The position numbers and the translations under genes are program-made. Shown one piece after another: positions 34,139-47,497 of a stretch of 64,000 nt of DNA; within the stretch, counting starts at the first letter, position 1, and each line of letters begins with the position of its first letter. The DNA lies in the NCBI GenBank assembly GCA_918807975.1, contig OU964918.1, positions 35,262,477 through 35,326,476 on the forward strand, in the 5' to 3' direction. The notes beneath the pieces are model-generated. The model made no database searches, was not told the origin of the DNA, and saw only the letters and a program-made list of their open reading frames with translations. This DNA is from Aplidium turbinatum (taxonomy: Eukaryota > Chordata > Ascidiacea > Aplousobranchia > Polyclinidae).

Positions 34139-37100
34139 TAAAAAATAAAAAACGATTTTTGTTAGCTGGTAGGCCAAGAAGCACTTGAAGGCATAAAAAT
34201 AAACGACGTGTTTGTTGTCAGCTAGTGCAGAAGAACTACTTAGAAGTACAAGAAATAATAAAAGAAGATTTGTTGGTTGGTAGTCTACACTCTTACAGAA
34301 GCAAAGAAAAGTAAAGACATTTCTTCTCAGTTTGGTACTGAAGAAAAATAACTTTGACATTCATTGGCAAGAAAGAAGATTAAAAGACAATCCATCTGTG
34401 CTTGTAGATTCAAGTGGAAGAATCCAAGCAAGTTTTGTGGACTTTAGGACTTCATACCCGTACAGCTACGGTATCGTGCATTTAAATTCTTTTTTGTATT
34501 TTTACTGTCTTTGCAGTTAAGTTTTTTATAACTACTGTAGCCTAATAATTTTGTGTGTTTGTGTAACTTAATTTTTTTAAATGTTAATTTAGCCCCAACA
34601 TTTAATATGTCTACACTCGGTGGCGACAGGGACTCGACCGCCGTAGACTCGACTGAGTTTAAGCCTGATGATGTTCTTTGCGGTCGGGCAGGCCATTCTG
34701 GGGAGGGACCCAGTAACGATGAGGCTAATTCAGTTCGAGAGGCCCGGCATCTTAGAAGGGATATTTTGACTGAAATTGGGGAACTTTCTGTAGCCCTAGG
34801 TTCTTTGAGTGATAAGCAGGAACTGTTAATTTTTAGATCTAACTTATCTACTTTAGAAGAGGAATTACGGCATTTCCATGCTCTTTTGACTAAAATCTTT
34901 AACTCTGCAATCTTGGCAGAACTTCGTGATAGGGTAGATCCCAAATTTAACTCGTTAAAAAATAACTTTGAACAAAAAGAAAGTGAGTTCTCAGATATGT
35001 TGGATGCTGACATACATCCTGAGGATAGCGCCTCAAATGTAAGCACTAGGATGTCTAGGACTTCGTCTCGGATAGTGGCACAAATTAACCTGCAGCTAAG
35101 ACGAGAGGAGCTCCAGATACAAGCTGAGGCCGAAGCGAGAGCTGCTGAGGCTGCCGCGAGAGCTGAGGCCATTCGAGCTGAGGCTGCCGCGAGAGCTGAG
35201 GCCGAAGCGAGAGCAGCTGAGGCAGCCGCGAGAGCTGCTGAGTTCGCACTCAAAGACGCTCAGTTGAGGGCTGAACAACGTAAAGAGGTAGTTTTAGCTG
35301 AATATCGATCAGAGGTGGGCTCTCGGCGTAGCTCTAAGAAGGGCTCTTCTAGGCATTCCAGAAATGAACATCAATCGCAGTTTAATTTACATAACCTTTT
35401 CCAAACGCCCGTTCAACCTGTGAGTGGACCAGGGCAATCCACACGTTTTCCAGCTGTTTCAGGAGGTCTCGGGGCCGCGGCTAAGGGTCTTCCGAATGCT
35501 GTAGAGCCAAGGTCTGCGAATTACAACCGAACTCCTCCCCCAGAGCGTACAGGTCACGGGGCCGCCATTAGTAGTAATGCTTTGCCCCCTTCACAGTTTT
35601 CTGCGCCGCTAGGTTTTGATCGCCAGCTACACGTAATTTGGGTGGTTGTGAGAGGCGTATCGCGTCTCCTGATTTTAACGTGTGTGAGGATCGTGATCGG
35701 GCTGTGCACGTGACTGAGCCCACTCAGCCCCTTAAGGGATATAGCTTGTCTTCTCCCGCTAAATCGAGTTCTCAACAGCAGGATTGCTTTTTTGAATACC
35801 AAAATAGTAGGACGTTTTTCGATAAGGCGGCCTTGATTGGTTACGATGGTAATAATATGCCATTTATCTTCTTTAAAAATCGTGTTACGGCCTTAATGGC
35901 AGCTTCGCCCTTTAAGGGGACTCGTTTGACTTTGTTACAAGCAGCTTGTGTTAGGACAGCTGCGCAAACGATTGCTAATTTGGTTTCTGACACCCCTGGC
36001 TTGTCAGAGGAAGACAGGATAGAAATGTCGTTAGCTCGCTTGTCCCAGCGTTTTGGGGTTCGTGGAGGTCTTTTTGCAGAACCGGAAATTAGAAAGTATC
36101 GCTATGGTAGCAAATTGACTTCGACCTCTTCCAGTGATCTGAAGGAGTTTAAAGATGAATTATCGCAGTGTTTGCTTTACGCGCAAGCTTATGGTCAGCG
36201 TGACAAATTGGAAGGACGTTTTGTTTTGGATTTGGCTAAGCGACTCTCGTTTGACGCTAAGCAGCGTTATCTTGACTTTTTAGGTGATCAGTACGGTGGC
36301 ACTGATGAGCCTACTTTTCAGAGTTTGTTTGAATTTGTAGTACGGGAGGAAACGCGTAAGTCGACTGATTTTAGCATTATGCTAATGAGCGATTCTGGTG
36401 AGTCGCAGCAATTTAAAAAGTTTGGCAAAGGAAAATTGCCTTCATGTCCGGTTAGGCAGACGTCCGTAAAACCCCATGATGATGTGATGTCAGGGAGTTC
36501 GCAGTACTCGACTGTTGTTGGCGCACCGCGCGGTGGTGAAGCCAGACGTAAAAACCTACCGGCATGCATTTGTTGTTCGTCACGTGGTCAAGTTGAATAT
36601 CATTTTTTGTCTAATTGTAAAGAATTTTTACGCTTGACACCTAAAGATCGGAGAGATGTCATTGTGAAAGCTGGCAAATGCTTGAATTGTTTGCGCCAGC
36701 ATATGGTTAGGGATTGCGTTCATGCAAATAACTGTCGTAAGTGTGGGCCTAACAACGATAGGAAACACTATTTTCTTCTGCATGATTTTTATGTGACGTC
36801 ACATGATTCTCTGGATTCTGTTGGGAAAGATGATGCTCGTGCCAGAGTTCCTGTGCGTAATGTTAAGATTGGAAATGTTAAAGCAGCCTTTAACCGCGTT
36901 ACTGCTGCTCGTGTTTTGAATCCAATGACTGGCAAATCGAAGTTGGTGTATTGTCAGCATGATCCTGGTTCGCAGTTGACGTTTGTTTCGAGTGATTTGG
37001 TGTGTGAACTTGATCTTAAACCGTACGATAAAGCGTCGTTTAAAATGGATACCCTGGCTGGTCAGAAAGTTACTTGTGCTGACCTTGTCAAACTCAACAT

Positions 37101-40100
37101 CCAGTCGTTAGTTAAAACTTTACCGCATAAACAAGATTTAAATGGTTTCCGTCATTTTCATGACGTGAATATGTTTCATTTGAATGATTGTAGTACTGTA
37201 GATGTACTGATTGGCAACGACAACGCTTATTTGATGTGTGCAAAAGAAGAGCGTGTTGGTGAAAATCGTAGTGAACCGCATGCTTTACTCACTCCTCTCG
37301 GTTGGTTGGCTTGTGGTGGTAAGTCACCCTTAGATGAAAGCGTTGCTAAAGTGTGCAGAGTGCAGACGTCTTCAGAGTCGGATGTCATCTCTGGCTTTCA
37401 GCGTAAAATTGAGTCTCGTGATATGGAAATAGCAGACCTGAATAAAGTCATTCAGGATTTGACGTTGCAAAATGAAACCTGTGAATTGTCTCGCAATGAT
37501 AAGTTGCAACAGATAGAGATAGCTGCTTTAAGGAAGAAGGCTTTAAAACAACCTGAACTTCGTGATTTCCTTACTGACACCATGAAAGATCTTAAATCAA
37601 ATGGCTATATTGAGCGTACTGGTGAAGCAGGAAATGTCAAGGGATTTGAATGGTATTTACCATACTTTGTTACGTCACAATTAAAAAGCGCATTGTTTAC
37701 GATGGCAAGTCTGAATTTCGAGGAACTTGTGTTAATGATGTAATGTTTTCGGGTCCTGACTTGTTAAACCCTTTGGTAGATGTCTTGGCTAGATTTCGGC
37801 TTGGTAGATTTGGTCTCATGGCTGATGTGACTAAATGCTTCTTTCAAATAAAGTTACCTGAGTCGCAAAGGGATTTGTTTCGTATATTGTGGTTTGAAGA
37901 TGATGACCTTGAAAATGGTAGGATGGTACCATTTCGTTTTTGTGTACACCCTTGGGGAATAAAGAGTAGCCCGTATATCGCTTGCTTGGCTATAAAGAAA
38001 ATGATCGAGTAGAATCCCAGCAGTGCTGGTGAATTGACTCTCTGCAATATTGCAAATAATATGTACATGGATGATTTTATATTTTCGGCTGATAGCTTAG
38101 AGGAAGCTCAGCAAATCACTCATGAATCAATTGCTTTGTTTGATAGCCGTGGGTTTAAACTTGGTAAGTGGAGTGCTAACAAGGAGGCTATGATTGTCTT
38201 GTCAAATTTGGATAATGAGATGCTTTCACCTTTGATTCGTGACATTGACTTTCAGACTGAAAATATGACTTTGCCATCAGCGAAGACATTGGGTTGTGTG
38301 TGGCAAACCGAGCCTGACGAGATGCGTATTGCATGTTCCTTAAAGCCCTTAGCTAAACACACGCGCCGAAGCATGCTCAGTCAGCTTGGACAAAATTTTG
38401 ATCCGCTAAGCTTTGGAGCGCCATTTTTTTTAAAAGCACGCCTTATACTTCAGCAATTGGCGATAGACAAGTTTGATTGGGACACCGAGGTCCCTGATAG
38501 CTTTGTTAAAGAGTGGGAGTCGTGGCTTCGCTCTTTGGACCTGCTTAAGGATTTTTCGTTACCGAGATGGTATTTTGCAAACTCTGGTGTGTGCAGTCCG
38601 GATGATATTGTTTCATATCAATTGCATGGGTTTAGTGATGCTTCGAATCAAGCTTTCTCTTCTGTTGTTTACTTACGTAGACTGGTTAACGGAGTTCCGA
38701 GTGTGTCTTTCGTTCTGGGTAAATCTACCATTGTTGTAAAAAATCAGTTTTCTTGGCCGATAGCTAGGAAAGAGCTTGTTGCCGCTTTGAATACAGCAAG
38801 ACTCGTGAAGCAGGCCTACGAGGCATTGAAGATGCCCGACTGCCTTAAGTATTTTTGGTGTGATTCTCGTACTGTGTTGCAGTGGGTTAAAAACCCTGAT
38901 TTACGTTTGAATAAGTTTATTACGCGTCGAGTTGAGCATATTTTATTGTTGTCTGGAGCCCAGGATTGGCGTTTTTGCCCTACCGATATGAACCCAGCTG
39001 ATGTTGGCACACGGCCAAATCTTATTACAAAGAAAGAATTTCGAGAGTTGTGGTTAAATGGTTCTAGTCTTCTCTACCAGTGTGAAGAAATTCCATCTGT
39101 AGAAAATGCCACTCCAGTAGGCTACCTGTCCATAGCCTATATCTTCGTGACGAAGAGGAGTCGCTTGACGTTGGACAGGGTGGTCTTCACAGATTGATCG
39201 AGGCCGCACCTTCCTTGTATGTTATGAAAAAGAGAATCGCTTATTTGGTTGCTTTTGTTGAATTTTTGTGCTGTAAAACGAGAAAGCGTAGCTTTGTGAA
39301 GCCAAAACTGGATGCATCTTATCTTAACAGTGCTTCAGAGTTGGCTGTGAAGTTTGTTCAGAAGAGCGTGTATGGCGATGTGGTACATTTAATGACCAAA
39401 CGATCGCCGGATGCCCTTGAGGAAGTGATAAAGCGAGGTAGTGTTGGCGCTTCGCAACGTGAGAAGGAACGCTTGAAAGAATTACGTTCACTTAAAAAGT
39501 ACAGACCTTGTGTAGATGACGCTGGTGTAATCCGCATTGAAGGGCGCTTAAGTAATTCTCCCGAGATCTCTCTTGAAGCAAAGCATCCGATTGTTTTGCC
39601 TTCGAAGCACCCCTTCACAAGGCTTGTTGTACTGTCGCATCATAATGGAAATGCGCACTGTGGAGTACAGCACACTTTGTTGTCTACGCGACAGAAGTTT
39701 TGGATCGCTAATGGTAATGCCTCCGTGAAGAGGTATCTTAATGACTGTGGTGTATGTGCGATTGAGAAAGCTCGACCTATAAGGCAGCTCATGTCTGATT
39801 TACCTTTGTCTCGCACAACTGCGCATAGGAAACCCTTTTTTGATTGCGGCTTAGACTATCTTGGACCTTTAACCTTTGTTGAAGGTAGAAGTCACAAAAA
39901 AGCTTGGGGACTCTTGTTCACATGTATGGCATCTCGCGCTATTCATGTTGAGCTGGTTACGTCATTGTCGCTGAGTGATTTCTTACTTGCCTTTACAAGG
40001 TTTACAGATTTACGTGGGCAGGTTAATGCTATCTATTCCGACAATGGAAGTACCTTTCAGGCAGCATCTAAGAAGTTACCCGAGTTGATAGAATCAGCTG

Positions 40101-41080
40101 AATTTCACAACGCCCTGAGACAGAGAGAGATAAACTGGGAATTTATACCTCCGTATGCTCCGGCGCAAGGTGGCGCCTGGGAGGCAATGGTTAAACAATT
40201 TAAAATTGCATTTTTTCACATTTTGGACTCTTCAAGTCGTAAGCCCAATTTTATTGAACTGCTTACGTACACAGGCAGTGCCGTTCGGATCGTGAACGAA
40301 CGCCCTTTGGTACCTTTGAGTGACGACCCTAGGGATTTTACTGTCATCACCCCTGCCTCACTTTTGACCCCATATTTAGACCCATACTGTGCTGTTGGGC
40401 AACCACATGATCGTGACCAATTAAGAAGGGATTATCGGTTCAATTTGTCACTTTCTCAGCAGTTTTGGAGTAAATGGATCGATTTTTACTTGCCAGGTCT
40501 TCAGGGCCGGAAAAAATGGCTAAAAATGGCCGAGAATTTGGAGCCTGGTCAACTTGTAGTGGTAGGTTCTCTCCAGGACATTGGTAAACGTAGGAAGTAT
40601 CAACTTGGGAGGGTGCATGAGGTAGTTCCACAAATTAGGAAAGGGAAGCCTGTGGTTCGTAGAGCTAAAGTTGCCGTCTGCAACTATGATGAGAGTACGG
40701 GGAAAGTGAAAGTAGACTATGTGTTGAGGGATATTTCGTGCCTCGCCCCCGTAAAGAACACCTAAGTGTTAGGGTTTGAGCCTGGTTTTGTCTGCGGTGG
40801 CCGACACTTGTCTGAGCCCAGAACAGTCGGTTATTATCGCAACCATTGTATATAGCATCATTTTTTGCGTGTACCTACTACCTATGGTACCAATTTCATG
40901 TATCGTCGTGTTTATTCTTATTGCTGTTCATTCTTTGCATGCCCTTTGTATTTGCGTATTAACTTAAACGTGAGTGATTCAAACAATTTGTGTATCATGT
41001 GTTTTTATTCATTGGCTCACAATTGTCGTCAATTCTTTTTTAGTTATGCCATGTCAGACTGTCATAACTAGGGGCCGCTA

Positions 41081-41606
41081 TGTTCCAGACAATTGTTCAC
41101 CTAATCAAACGTCATATAAAAACCGTTCAAGTCTACTGAATATTACGTCATGGAAATTCCTAAAACATGAGCCAAAATTGCACCATCGTCCGTAAGACTT
41201 GTGTCAAACCTGTTTAAACCTGTTTCAGTTGAAACCTGTTTAAACATGAAATGTTGCGTCGCGCTAACTGCTGGCGTGCCTTTGAGTTATCACAAATTTT
41301 TCTGATTCATTCTCGAAGTTGTTTGTTGGAAGTCAGTCGCACATTTAACTGGTTTATTTAGTGCTTGCTAGCTGGACAAATTCTCCGTCTTTTATCCAAG
41401 TAATCTGTATCGTAGTGACAGTTTTTAGAGGTGTAAGGCGTTGCATCTCGATTTCGATAGCCGCGGGCTAATTTTACAGGAATACACTTATTGAATAGAC
41501 GTTTCAAGGAGTGTTTCTTTTTCGGTCACTACATGCAGACAAACGGATCCGGGAACTTTATGTTACAATTTTCCCACGAAGAGATTATGGTTTACCGCTG
41601 TGACCA
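41081..41606 (+). repeat. 3' LTR of the BEL/Pao element
   Basis: The 526-bp repeat is nearly identical to the 5' LTR. A short purine-rich string, AGGGGCCG, lies just upstream and may be the plus-strand primer site. Confidence 0.95.
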
Positions 41607-41611
41607 GTGCA

Positions 41612-42002
41612 AGCTCATTGTTGGAGTACGCTGGCTCAAAAAAATACGGAGATAATTAGATAAAAAGATAATTTGCAAATGTTGATCGTTAGGGAAGACA
41701 AAAAATGTTACCTTGCAACCAGGAACAGATTTTGTGTGACAGATAGAGCAAATTTTCACCATTTTAAATAGTTAGCTCAGAACTACAATAATCTAAGAAA
41801 CGAAATTGCTAGAGAAATGTTTTCTTTTAAAAGTTCATTTTTCCAAGAGATACATTTGAACGAAAGACTTGAAACTTTCAAGAATGTTACATGACATTGG
41901 TTAAGATAAGACGTACCTCGCATACTTTCCTTATGGGCCTATGACAGCTTTGGTCAGTCTTTTAAACCAACAATCTCAATGAACAGCTAAAGACAACAGA
42001 CC
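41612..42002. other. Gene-free flank of the LTR element
   Basis: I see no coding or repeat structure here. This and the sequence left of 33608 would have been contiguous before the insertion. Confidence 0.35.
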
Positions 42003-42161
42003 TGGTTTGGTTTGGTTTGGTTTGGTTTTGAATCTTTATCCTCGGACTGACAAAGCCTTGATAGGTTATTCCTGGTACTTGTTCGCATACTTGTAGAGGC
42101 ACTTGACGCAGGGCCGGTTACCGAGATTGGCAGAGTGAAGTTTTCCGATTGTTGAAGTCTT
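42003..42161 (-). repeat. SINE (family 1), 3' half, inverted
   Basis: On the minus strand it matches the tail half of the SINE at 31891: the TCGGTAACCGGCCCTGCGTC region through GGATAAAGATTC, ending in a (CCAAA)n tail at 42002-42030. It stops abruptly at 42161, where a repeat with CCCGCACAGCAAAC begins. Confidence 0.75.
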
Positions 42162-44330
42162 CCCGCACAGCAAACAATGTTGGCTGATCGGTGGCCAACG
42201 GTCGCGAACGTCGCGGTTGGCTTTTCGTCGCAAAACAACCATTTGCCAACTAACATTATTTCTTTAACTGAACAAGGAATCACTAAAAAAGTGTAAATCA
42301 TGTTTTAATTTGGTGATATAAACCACGTAAAATATTTTTTTCACCAAATATATATTGTGTACAACTTGGTTGTTGACACAACGTTAAGACAATGGTGGGC
42401 CAACGTCGCATTTGTCGTCGTGGGCATTCGGTTGAAAACCAACCTTCAGCCACCGATTGTTTATTTTTATATTCCCGGTGAAATAATCTTACATAATGAA
42501 AAGTACCCATTACACTTCTGTGCACTGAAGCTTTTACAAATTTTTTTTCAACAAACGTCAATATAATAAATAGGTTGTTAACATAACGTTACACCAACGA
42601 AGAACCAACGTCGCTTACGTTACCGTGGGCATTCGGTTGTCAGCCAACCTTTTGAAAATAAATCCTAATTTTGGTGTTTCTGGCAAACGAATTAAGAATT
42701 ATGGTAAGTGTGTATTATAATTCTGTAAAATGAAGAATTTTTAAAGCTTTATTTCAACAAAAATTTAATATGAATAATGGTTGTTGACGCGACGTTGAGC
42801 CAATGGTGGGCCCCACCTAGCGCGTTCGTCGCCGTGGGCATTCGGTTGTGAACCAACCTTTCTACAACAAATATCATTTTTCGTATTCACAACAAAATAA
42901 TTCTAACTATTGGCCAGTATGTGTAACAATTTGACGAAATTAAAGTGAGCGAAGGTTTATTGCAACAAAAACGCTATATAAAAAGTAGTTTGTTGACGCG
43001 ACGTTGAGCCAATGGTGGGCCCCACAGCGCGTTCGTCACCGTGGGCATTCGGTTGTCAGCCAACCTTTTGAGAATAAATCTTAATTTTGGTATTTCTGGC
43101 AAACGAATTAAGAATTATGGTAAGTATGCATTATAATTCTGTGAAATAAAGAATTTTAAAGCTTTATTTCAACAAAAATCTAATATGAATGATAGTTGTT
43201 GACGCGACGTTGAGCCAATGGTGGGCCCCAGAGCGCGTTCGTCGCCGTGAGCATTGAACGGTTGTCAGTCAACTTTTTGAGAATAAATTCTAATTTTGGT
43301 GTTTCTGGCAAACGAATTAAGAATTATGTCAAGTATGTACCTGTATTATAATTCTGTGAAATAAAGAATTTTAAAGCTTTATTTCAACAAAAATTTAATA
43401 TGAATGATAGTTGTTGATGCGACGTTGAGCCAATGGTGGGCCCCACAGCGCGTTCGTTGCCGTGGGCATTCGGTTGTGAACCAACCTTTCTACAACAAAT
43501 ATCATTTTTTGTATTTACAACAAAATAATTCTAACTATTGGCCAGTATGTGTTACAATTTGACGAAATTAAAGTGAACGAAGGTTTATTGCAACAAAAAC
43601 GCTATATAAAAAGTAGTTTGTTGACGCGACGTTTAGCCAATGGTGGGCCCCACAGCGCGTTCGTCGCCGTGGGCATTCGGTTGTGAACCAACCTTTCTAC
43701 AACAAATATCATTTTTTGTATTTACAACAAAATAATTCTAACTATTGGCCAGTATGTGTTACAATTTGACGAAATTAAAGTGAACGAAGGTTTATTGCAA
43801 CAAAAACGCTATATAAAAAGTAGTTTGTTGACGCGACGTTGAGCCAATGGTGGGCCCCACAGCGCGTTCGTCACCGTGGGCATTCGGTTGTCAGCCAACC
43901 TTTCAAGAATAAATCTTAATTTTGCTATTTCTGGCAAACGAATTAAGAATTATGGTAAGTATGCATTATAATTCTGTGAAATAAAGAATTTTAAAGCTTT
44001 ATTTCAACAAAAATTTAATATGAATGATAGTTGTTGATGCGACGTTGAGCCAATGGTGGGCCCCACAGCGCGTTCGTTGCCGTGAGCATTCGGTTGTGAA
44101 CCAACCTTTCTACAACAAATATCATTTTTCGTATTCACAACAAAATAATTCTAACTATTGGCCAGTATATGTTACAATTTGACGAAATTAAAGTGAACGA
44201 AAGTTTACTGCAACAAAAACGCTATATAAAAAGTAGTTTGTTGACGCGACGTTGAGCCAATGGTGGGCCCCACAGCGCGTTCGTCGCCGTGGGCATTCGG
44301 TTGTGAACCAACTTTTTGCCAACAAATCTT
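42162..44330. repeat. Satellite array, about 208-bp monomer, about ten units
   Basis: A roughly 75-bp GC-rich core (GTTGACGCGACGTTGAGCC, then ATGGTGGGCCCCACAGCGCG, then GGGCATTCGGTTGTG) recurs at about 42780, 42988, 43196, 43410, 43618, 43826, 44034 and 44240. Two or three diverged units lie at 42190-42650. Cores alternate with two kinds of AT-rich spacer, one with CTACAACAAATATCATTTTT and one with GAATAAATCTTAATTTTGG. The left edge, CCCGCACAGCAAAC, resembles a transposon end, so the array may be the expanded inside of a MITE. Confidence 0.85.
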
Positions 44331-45239
44331 AATGCGTATGCAATTGAATCAAATAGTTTTCAATTAAAGAAAACAAAAGTCTCAAGAAACAAAATGTTAC
44401 AATCACTCCTATATTAAATACTTTATTTGATTGAGAGGTAGCATCATATTCACATGGCATGCTTTATTTTTTGCGGCTAGTCGTAGTGCTATAGTACGTA
44501 GCCTATAAAGTAAACGATTGTTTACAATAGGAAAGCTTTTTTGGAAGCGCAATCCTGATAGTTTTGCGTTTGGTACCCGGGGAAGCTTTGATCGAAACTG
44601 ACAAAGTGAAGTTTCGGCTTGTTGTTAAGTGTTGTTTCTCCAAAATTTTGGCATCCACTAGGTGCCACTAAGTAGAGAGTTTGCTTTGGTAAAGAGGATC
44701 TAGTTTTTCCATTTCTTTTCTGAGCAAAATTAATTATTTTTTTTGTTTTTAATATGTTTAGTTCGTTTTGTTTTGCTGCGTAATCTAGTGTCTACACCAG
44801 CTCAGTGGCCAAGTGGTTTCGTTTTTGGCTCTGGTACTGGTAGATTTTAGATCGATTCCAGGTCGGGTCATACCAAAGACTTACGGGTAAAAACAGTACC
44901 AACTGTATTCTTTATTGCATAACGCAGTGAGAATAAACCAGGTAATAATATGATAACATCGTAAACCTGATATAAAATAAAAACGAGTACTGTTGCTAAA
45001 AGACCTTAGCTGTTGCTGAGCGACAATAAGTAAAAACCATAACATTATTATTATTATCTAGTCTCAATCTAACCACAGTGGCCGAGTGGTTATCGCTCAG
45101 CAAAAAATGGAAAAACGGATCGATGCCTTCGAGCTCTGGTCATACAGGCAAATGTTAAAAATTTCATGAAAACAAAAGATCACTAACGATGAAGTATTAT
45201 CCACATTTAATTCAAGCAAAATTCTCTTACAAATAGTCA
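44331..45239. other. SINE-like remnants, no gene
   Basis: A diverged inverted SINE family 1 fragment lies near 44585-44690 (CATCCACTAGGTGCCACT). Two tRNA-like heads with GGCCAAGTGGTT and GGCCGAGTGGTT lie near 44808 and 45078, each with a box B-like GATCGAT string. No intact tRNA is seen. Confidence 0.45.
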
Positions 45240-45463
45240 AATAAAGAAAATTGAAGTATTTCGGACACACAATAAGGCAAAACTCGTTACAAAAATCATT
45301 AATAGAAAGGAGATAAACGATAAAAGAAACAAAGGCAGACCAAGAATGATTTGGACATCAAACATCACTAAATGGACAAAATTAAGTTATGAAACTGCAG
45401 TATGGTCGAGAACAATGGTGCATTGTATCCAACCCTCAATACGAGAAAGGAATATAATGATAA
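45240..45463 (+). mobile_element. LINE 3' fragment (RTE-like C-terminus)
   Basis: Translated pieces include LKYFGHTIRQ, then KGRPRMIWTSNITKW and LSYETAVWSR, which match the familiar C-terminal motif of many LINE polyproteins (GH..R, then GRPR..W). It is frame-broken and ends in ATAATGATAATGAT, a LINE-type 3' repeat. It abuts the Penelope copy that starts at about 45466. Confidence 0.6.
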
Positions 45464-46857
45464 TGATCACCAGATGTATACAGTGACAATCTGCTTTTAT
45501 TTCGACGTTTCGTCAATCAGACACGACTGACTTCTTCAGGGGGCTAGACCAGGTAGTGACTACCTGTCTAGCATGGCAAAACACAGGATCATGTTGCTGA
45601 AATCAACTAAACATGCAAAATGAAAATTCAACTTCTAGACAAAAAATTATCGCGCGCAAAGTTTGAAATAACTTAGAAGAAGGGACAAATGTTAACGATC
45701 AACAAGAAGCTTAAATAACAACAGGAGAGGAGAGTGAACGGCATGAGTCATCATGATGAATCGAGTTTTGTACGCACTACTGCACAGTTTTACAATCAGC
45801 ATGAAACCAATTTAAACAACGTAAAATAAGATCTTACAATAGTTTTTTGTAGATCGCAGGAAAAGAGATGCCATCATTGCGATTCATCACATGAGGCTTT
45901 TGATTGATGGACCAACTTTCAGAACACATTCGCTTTTTATAATCACTTTCAACTTTTAGAATTTTAGAATTGGTACCGGTATATAATAAACTTGAATATG
46001 TTAAACTTGATAACGTTGCTCGGCTTCGTATGCCCATGGTTCAACAAGACAAATTCTCTACCGAAGCTCTATAATTTTAGAATCGCTCCAAGTTATTTTA
46101 TGATCTGAAGTTATGACATGCATGCAAGGAGCAGAATGTTCCTGGCGTTGATATTTGAAAGCTCTTTTGTGTTCATTAATGCAAGATTTAAGATCTCGTT
46201 TGGTTTGGCCAACATAAATTAAATTGCAATCATCACAAGAAACTTGGCACACTAAACCTGAGATTTCGCTTTGTCTTTTAAAAACGGCAAAAATTAACTT
46301 CTTATCAAGAAAGGTTTCAAAGCGACTTTTACACTAATTTTATTTAAGATACGCCGAATTTATCAGAAACTCCCTTAAAATAAGGCAAAGAAACAAAAAA
46401 CTTATACTGGGTATAGATAGAGGTACAGTATTAAACTTTTTGGTTGTCGTTGGCAAGCATGCTTTCTTGGAAATCCATTGAGGAACAACGTAGGCCTATT
46501 GTGTACCGTACATGCTTTGTTCTGTCGTGAACGTTCATGCGAAACTGCGACATGTGTGTCAATGCTGTCATAAAAAGTTTTAGCTGCAGTAAGTTTTTGA
46601 TGTTTGGGGTGGTGTGAATTAAAATTTAAATATCTGTCAGTGTGTGTGGGTTTTTCGAAAATCGTAGTAGTCAAAGTGTTTGTGGTATAGTGAGGAATAA
46701 CTAAGACGTCTAAAAATGGTATGAAGTTGTTTTTTTCATGTTCTGTTGCGAATTGAATTGAAGAAGATATGCTGTTCAAATGTTGATGGAATTGGTTGAC
46801 CGCAGACTTTTTATAATGTAAAAAGTGTCATCTACATATCTCACCCAAACTTGCGGT

Positions 46858-47133
46858 GGTGTATGCAGGGCCGGATTTAGCTGATGGGGGGCCCGGGGCA
46901 CTTTTAGATCGGAGGGGCCCCGTGCAAAAATTTTTTTTGCGCCCACGGCGCGAAAACCCATCTCTACGTCGAGAGTAGCATCAGTCCAGTACCGCACAGC
47001 ATTTTGCAGAAACTTTAAAGGCCAAAAGGAAAAAAATAACACAAAATCACATTTTTTCCACATAGGGGGGCCCTTCAAAAGTCGGTGGGCCCGGGGCAAC
47101 TGCCCCCCTCCTAAATCCGGGCTTGGGTGTATG
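46858..47133. mobile_element. hAT MITE (family X) inside Penelope copy 1
   Basis: The element is 46866-47125 with exact 8-bp duplications, GGTGTATG, at 46858-46865 and 47126-47133. Ends are CAGGGCCGGATTTAG and the complement of CTAAATCCGGGCTTG. A second copy, also with exact duplications, is at 52520-52798. Both share an inner region with GGGCCC runs and GCGCGAAAA. Confidence 0.9.
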
Positions 47134-47497
47134 GAATGAAGCGATGGCAGTGCGCTCAGTGTATTTCATGAAAATGTTAGCCACGACCGGGAAAATGCAA
47201 GAACCTATCGGCGTACCATAAATTTGGCGATTAAGAACGTTATTAGAACAAAATGCAATGGACTCAAAACACATTATCAAAGCTTCTATGACGTCATTCA
47301 TAGAAAGTTTAGTGCGTTCGTGTGAAGACTTATCTTGCGAAAGTAATTGAGAGATAATCTGCAAACATTCTTTGAGAGGAACGTAAGTAAATAAGCTCAC
47401 AACATCAAAAGAAACAAAGCAATTATTGTAATCAACAGAGGTGTTTTTGATTAATTGTACAAACTCAAAAGATTTTTTTACGGTGTATCCTTGGTTC

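Larger units (their letters stand above)
33608..41611 (+). mobile_element. BEL/Pao LTR retrotransposon, nearly full length
   Basis: The element spans 33613-41606 (7994 bp) with a 5-bp target duplication, GTGCA, at 33608-33612 and 41607-41611. Two 526-bp LTRs start TG and end CA and differ at about three positions, so the insertion is young. Parts in order on the plus strand: Gag-like region with coiled, Ala/Glu-rich stretch and a Cys/His knuckle (about 34.6-36.8 kb), DUF1758-type protease region (about 36.9-37.3 kb), reverse transcriptase with YMDD (about 37.6-38.3 kb), RNase H (about 38.6-39.0 kb) and integrase with HHCC and catalytic core (about 39.6-40.7 kb). The domain order and 5-bp duplication are those of BEL/Pao. 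All parts are present, but the coding region has about four breaks, so this copy is a recent fossil. Confidence 0.93.

Noticed and set aside
34444-35253. 269-codon minus-strand frame
   Set aside because: It is antisense to the Ala/Glu-rich gag-like region of the BEL/Pao element; the low-complexity codons leave the opposite strand open.
38473-38739. Separate 88-codon gene inside the LTR element
   Set aside because: It is an out-of-frame shadow of the pol region.
42780-44330. CRISPR-like array
   Set aside because: The repeats are about 75-bp cores with two recurring spacer types in animal DNA; the spacers are not unique. It is a satellite.
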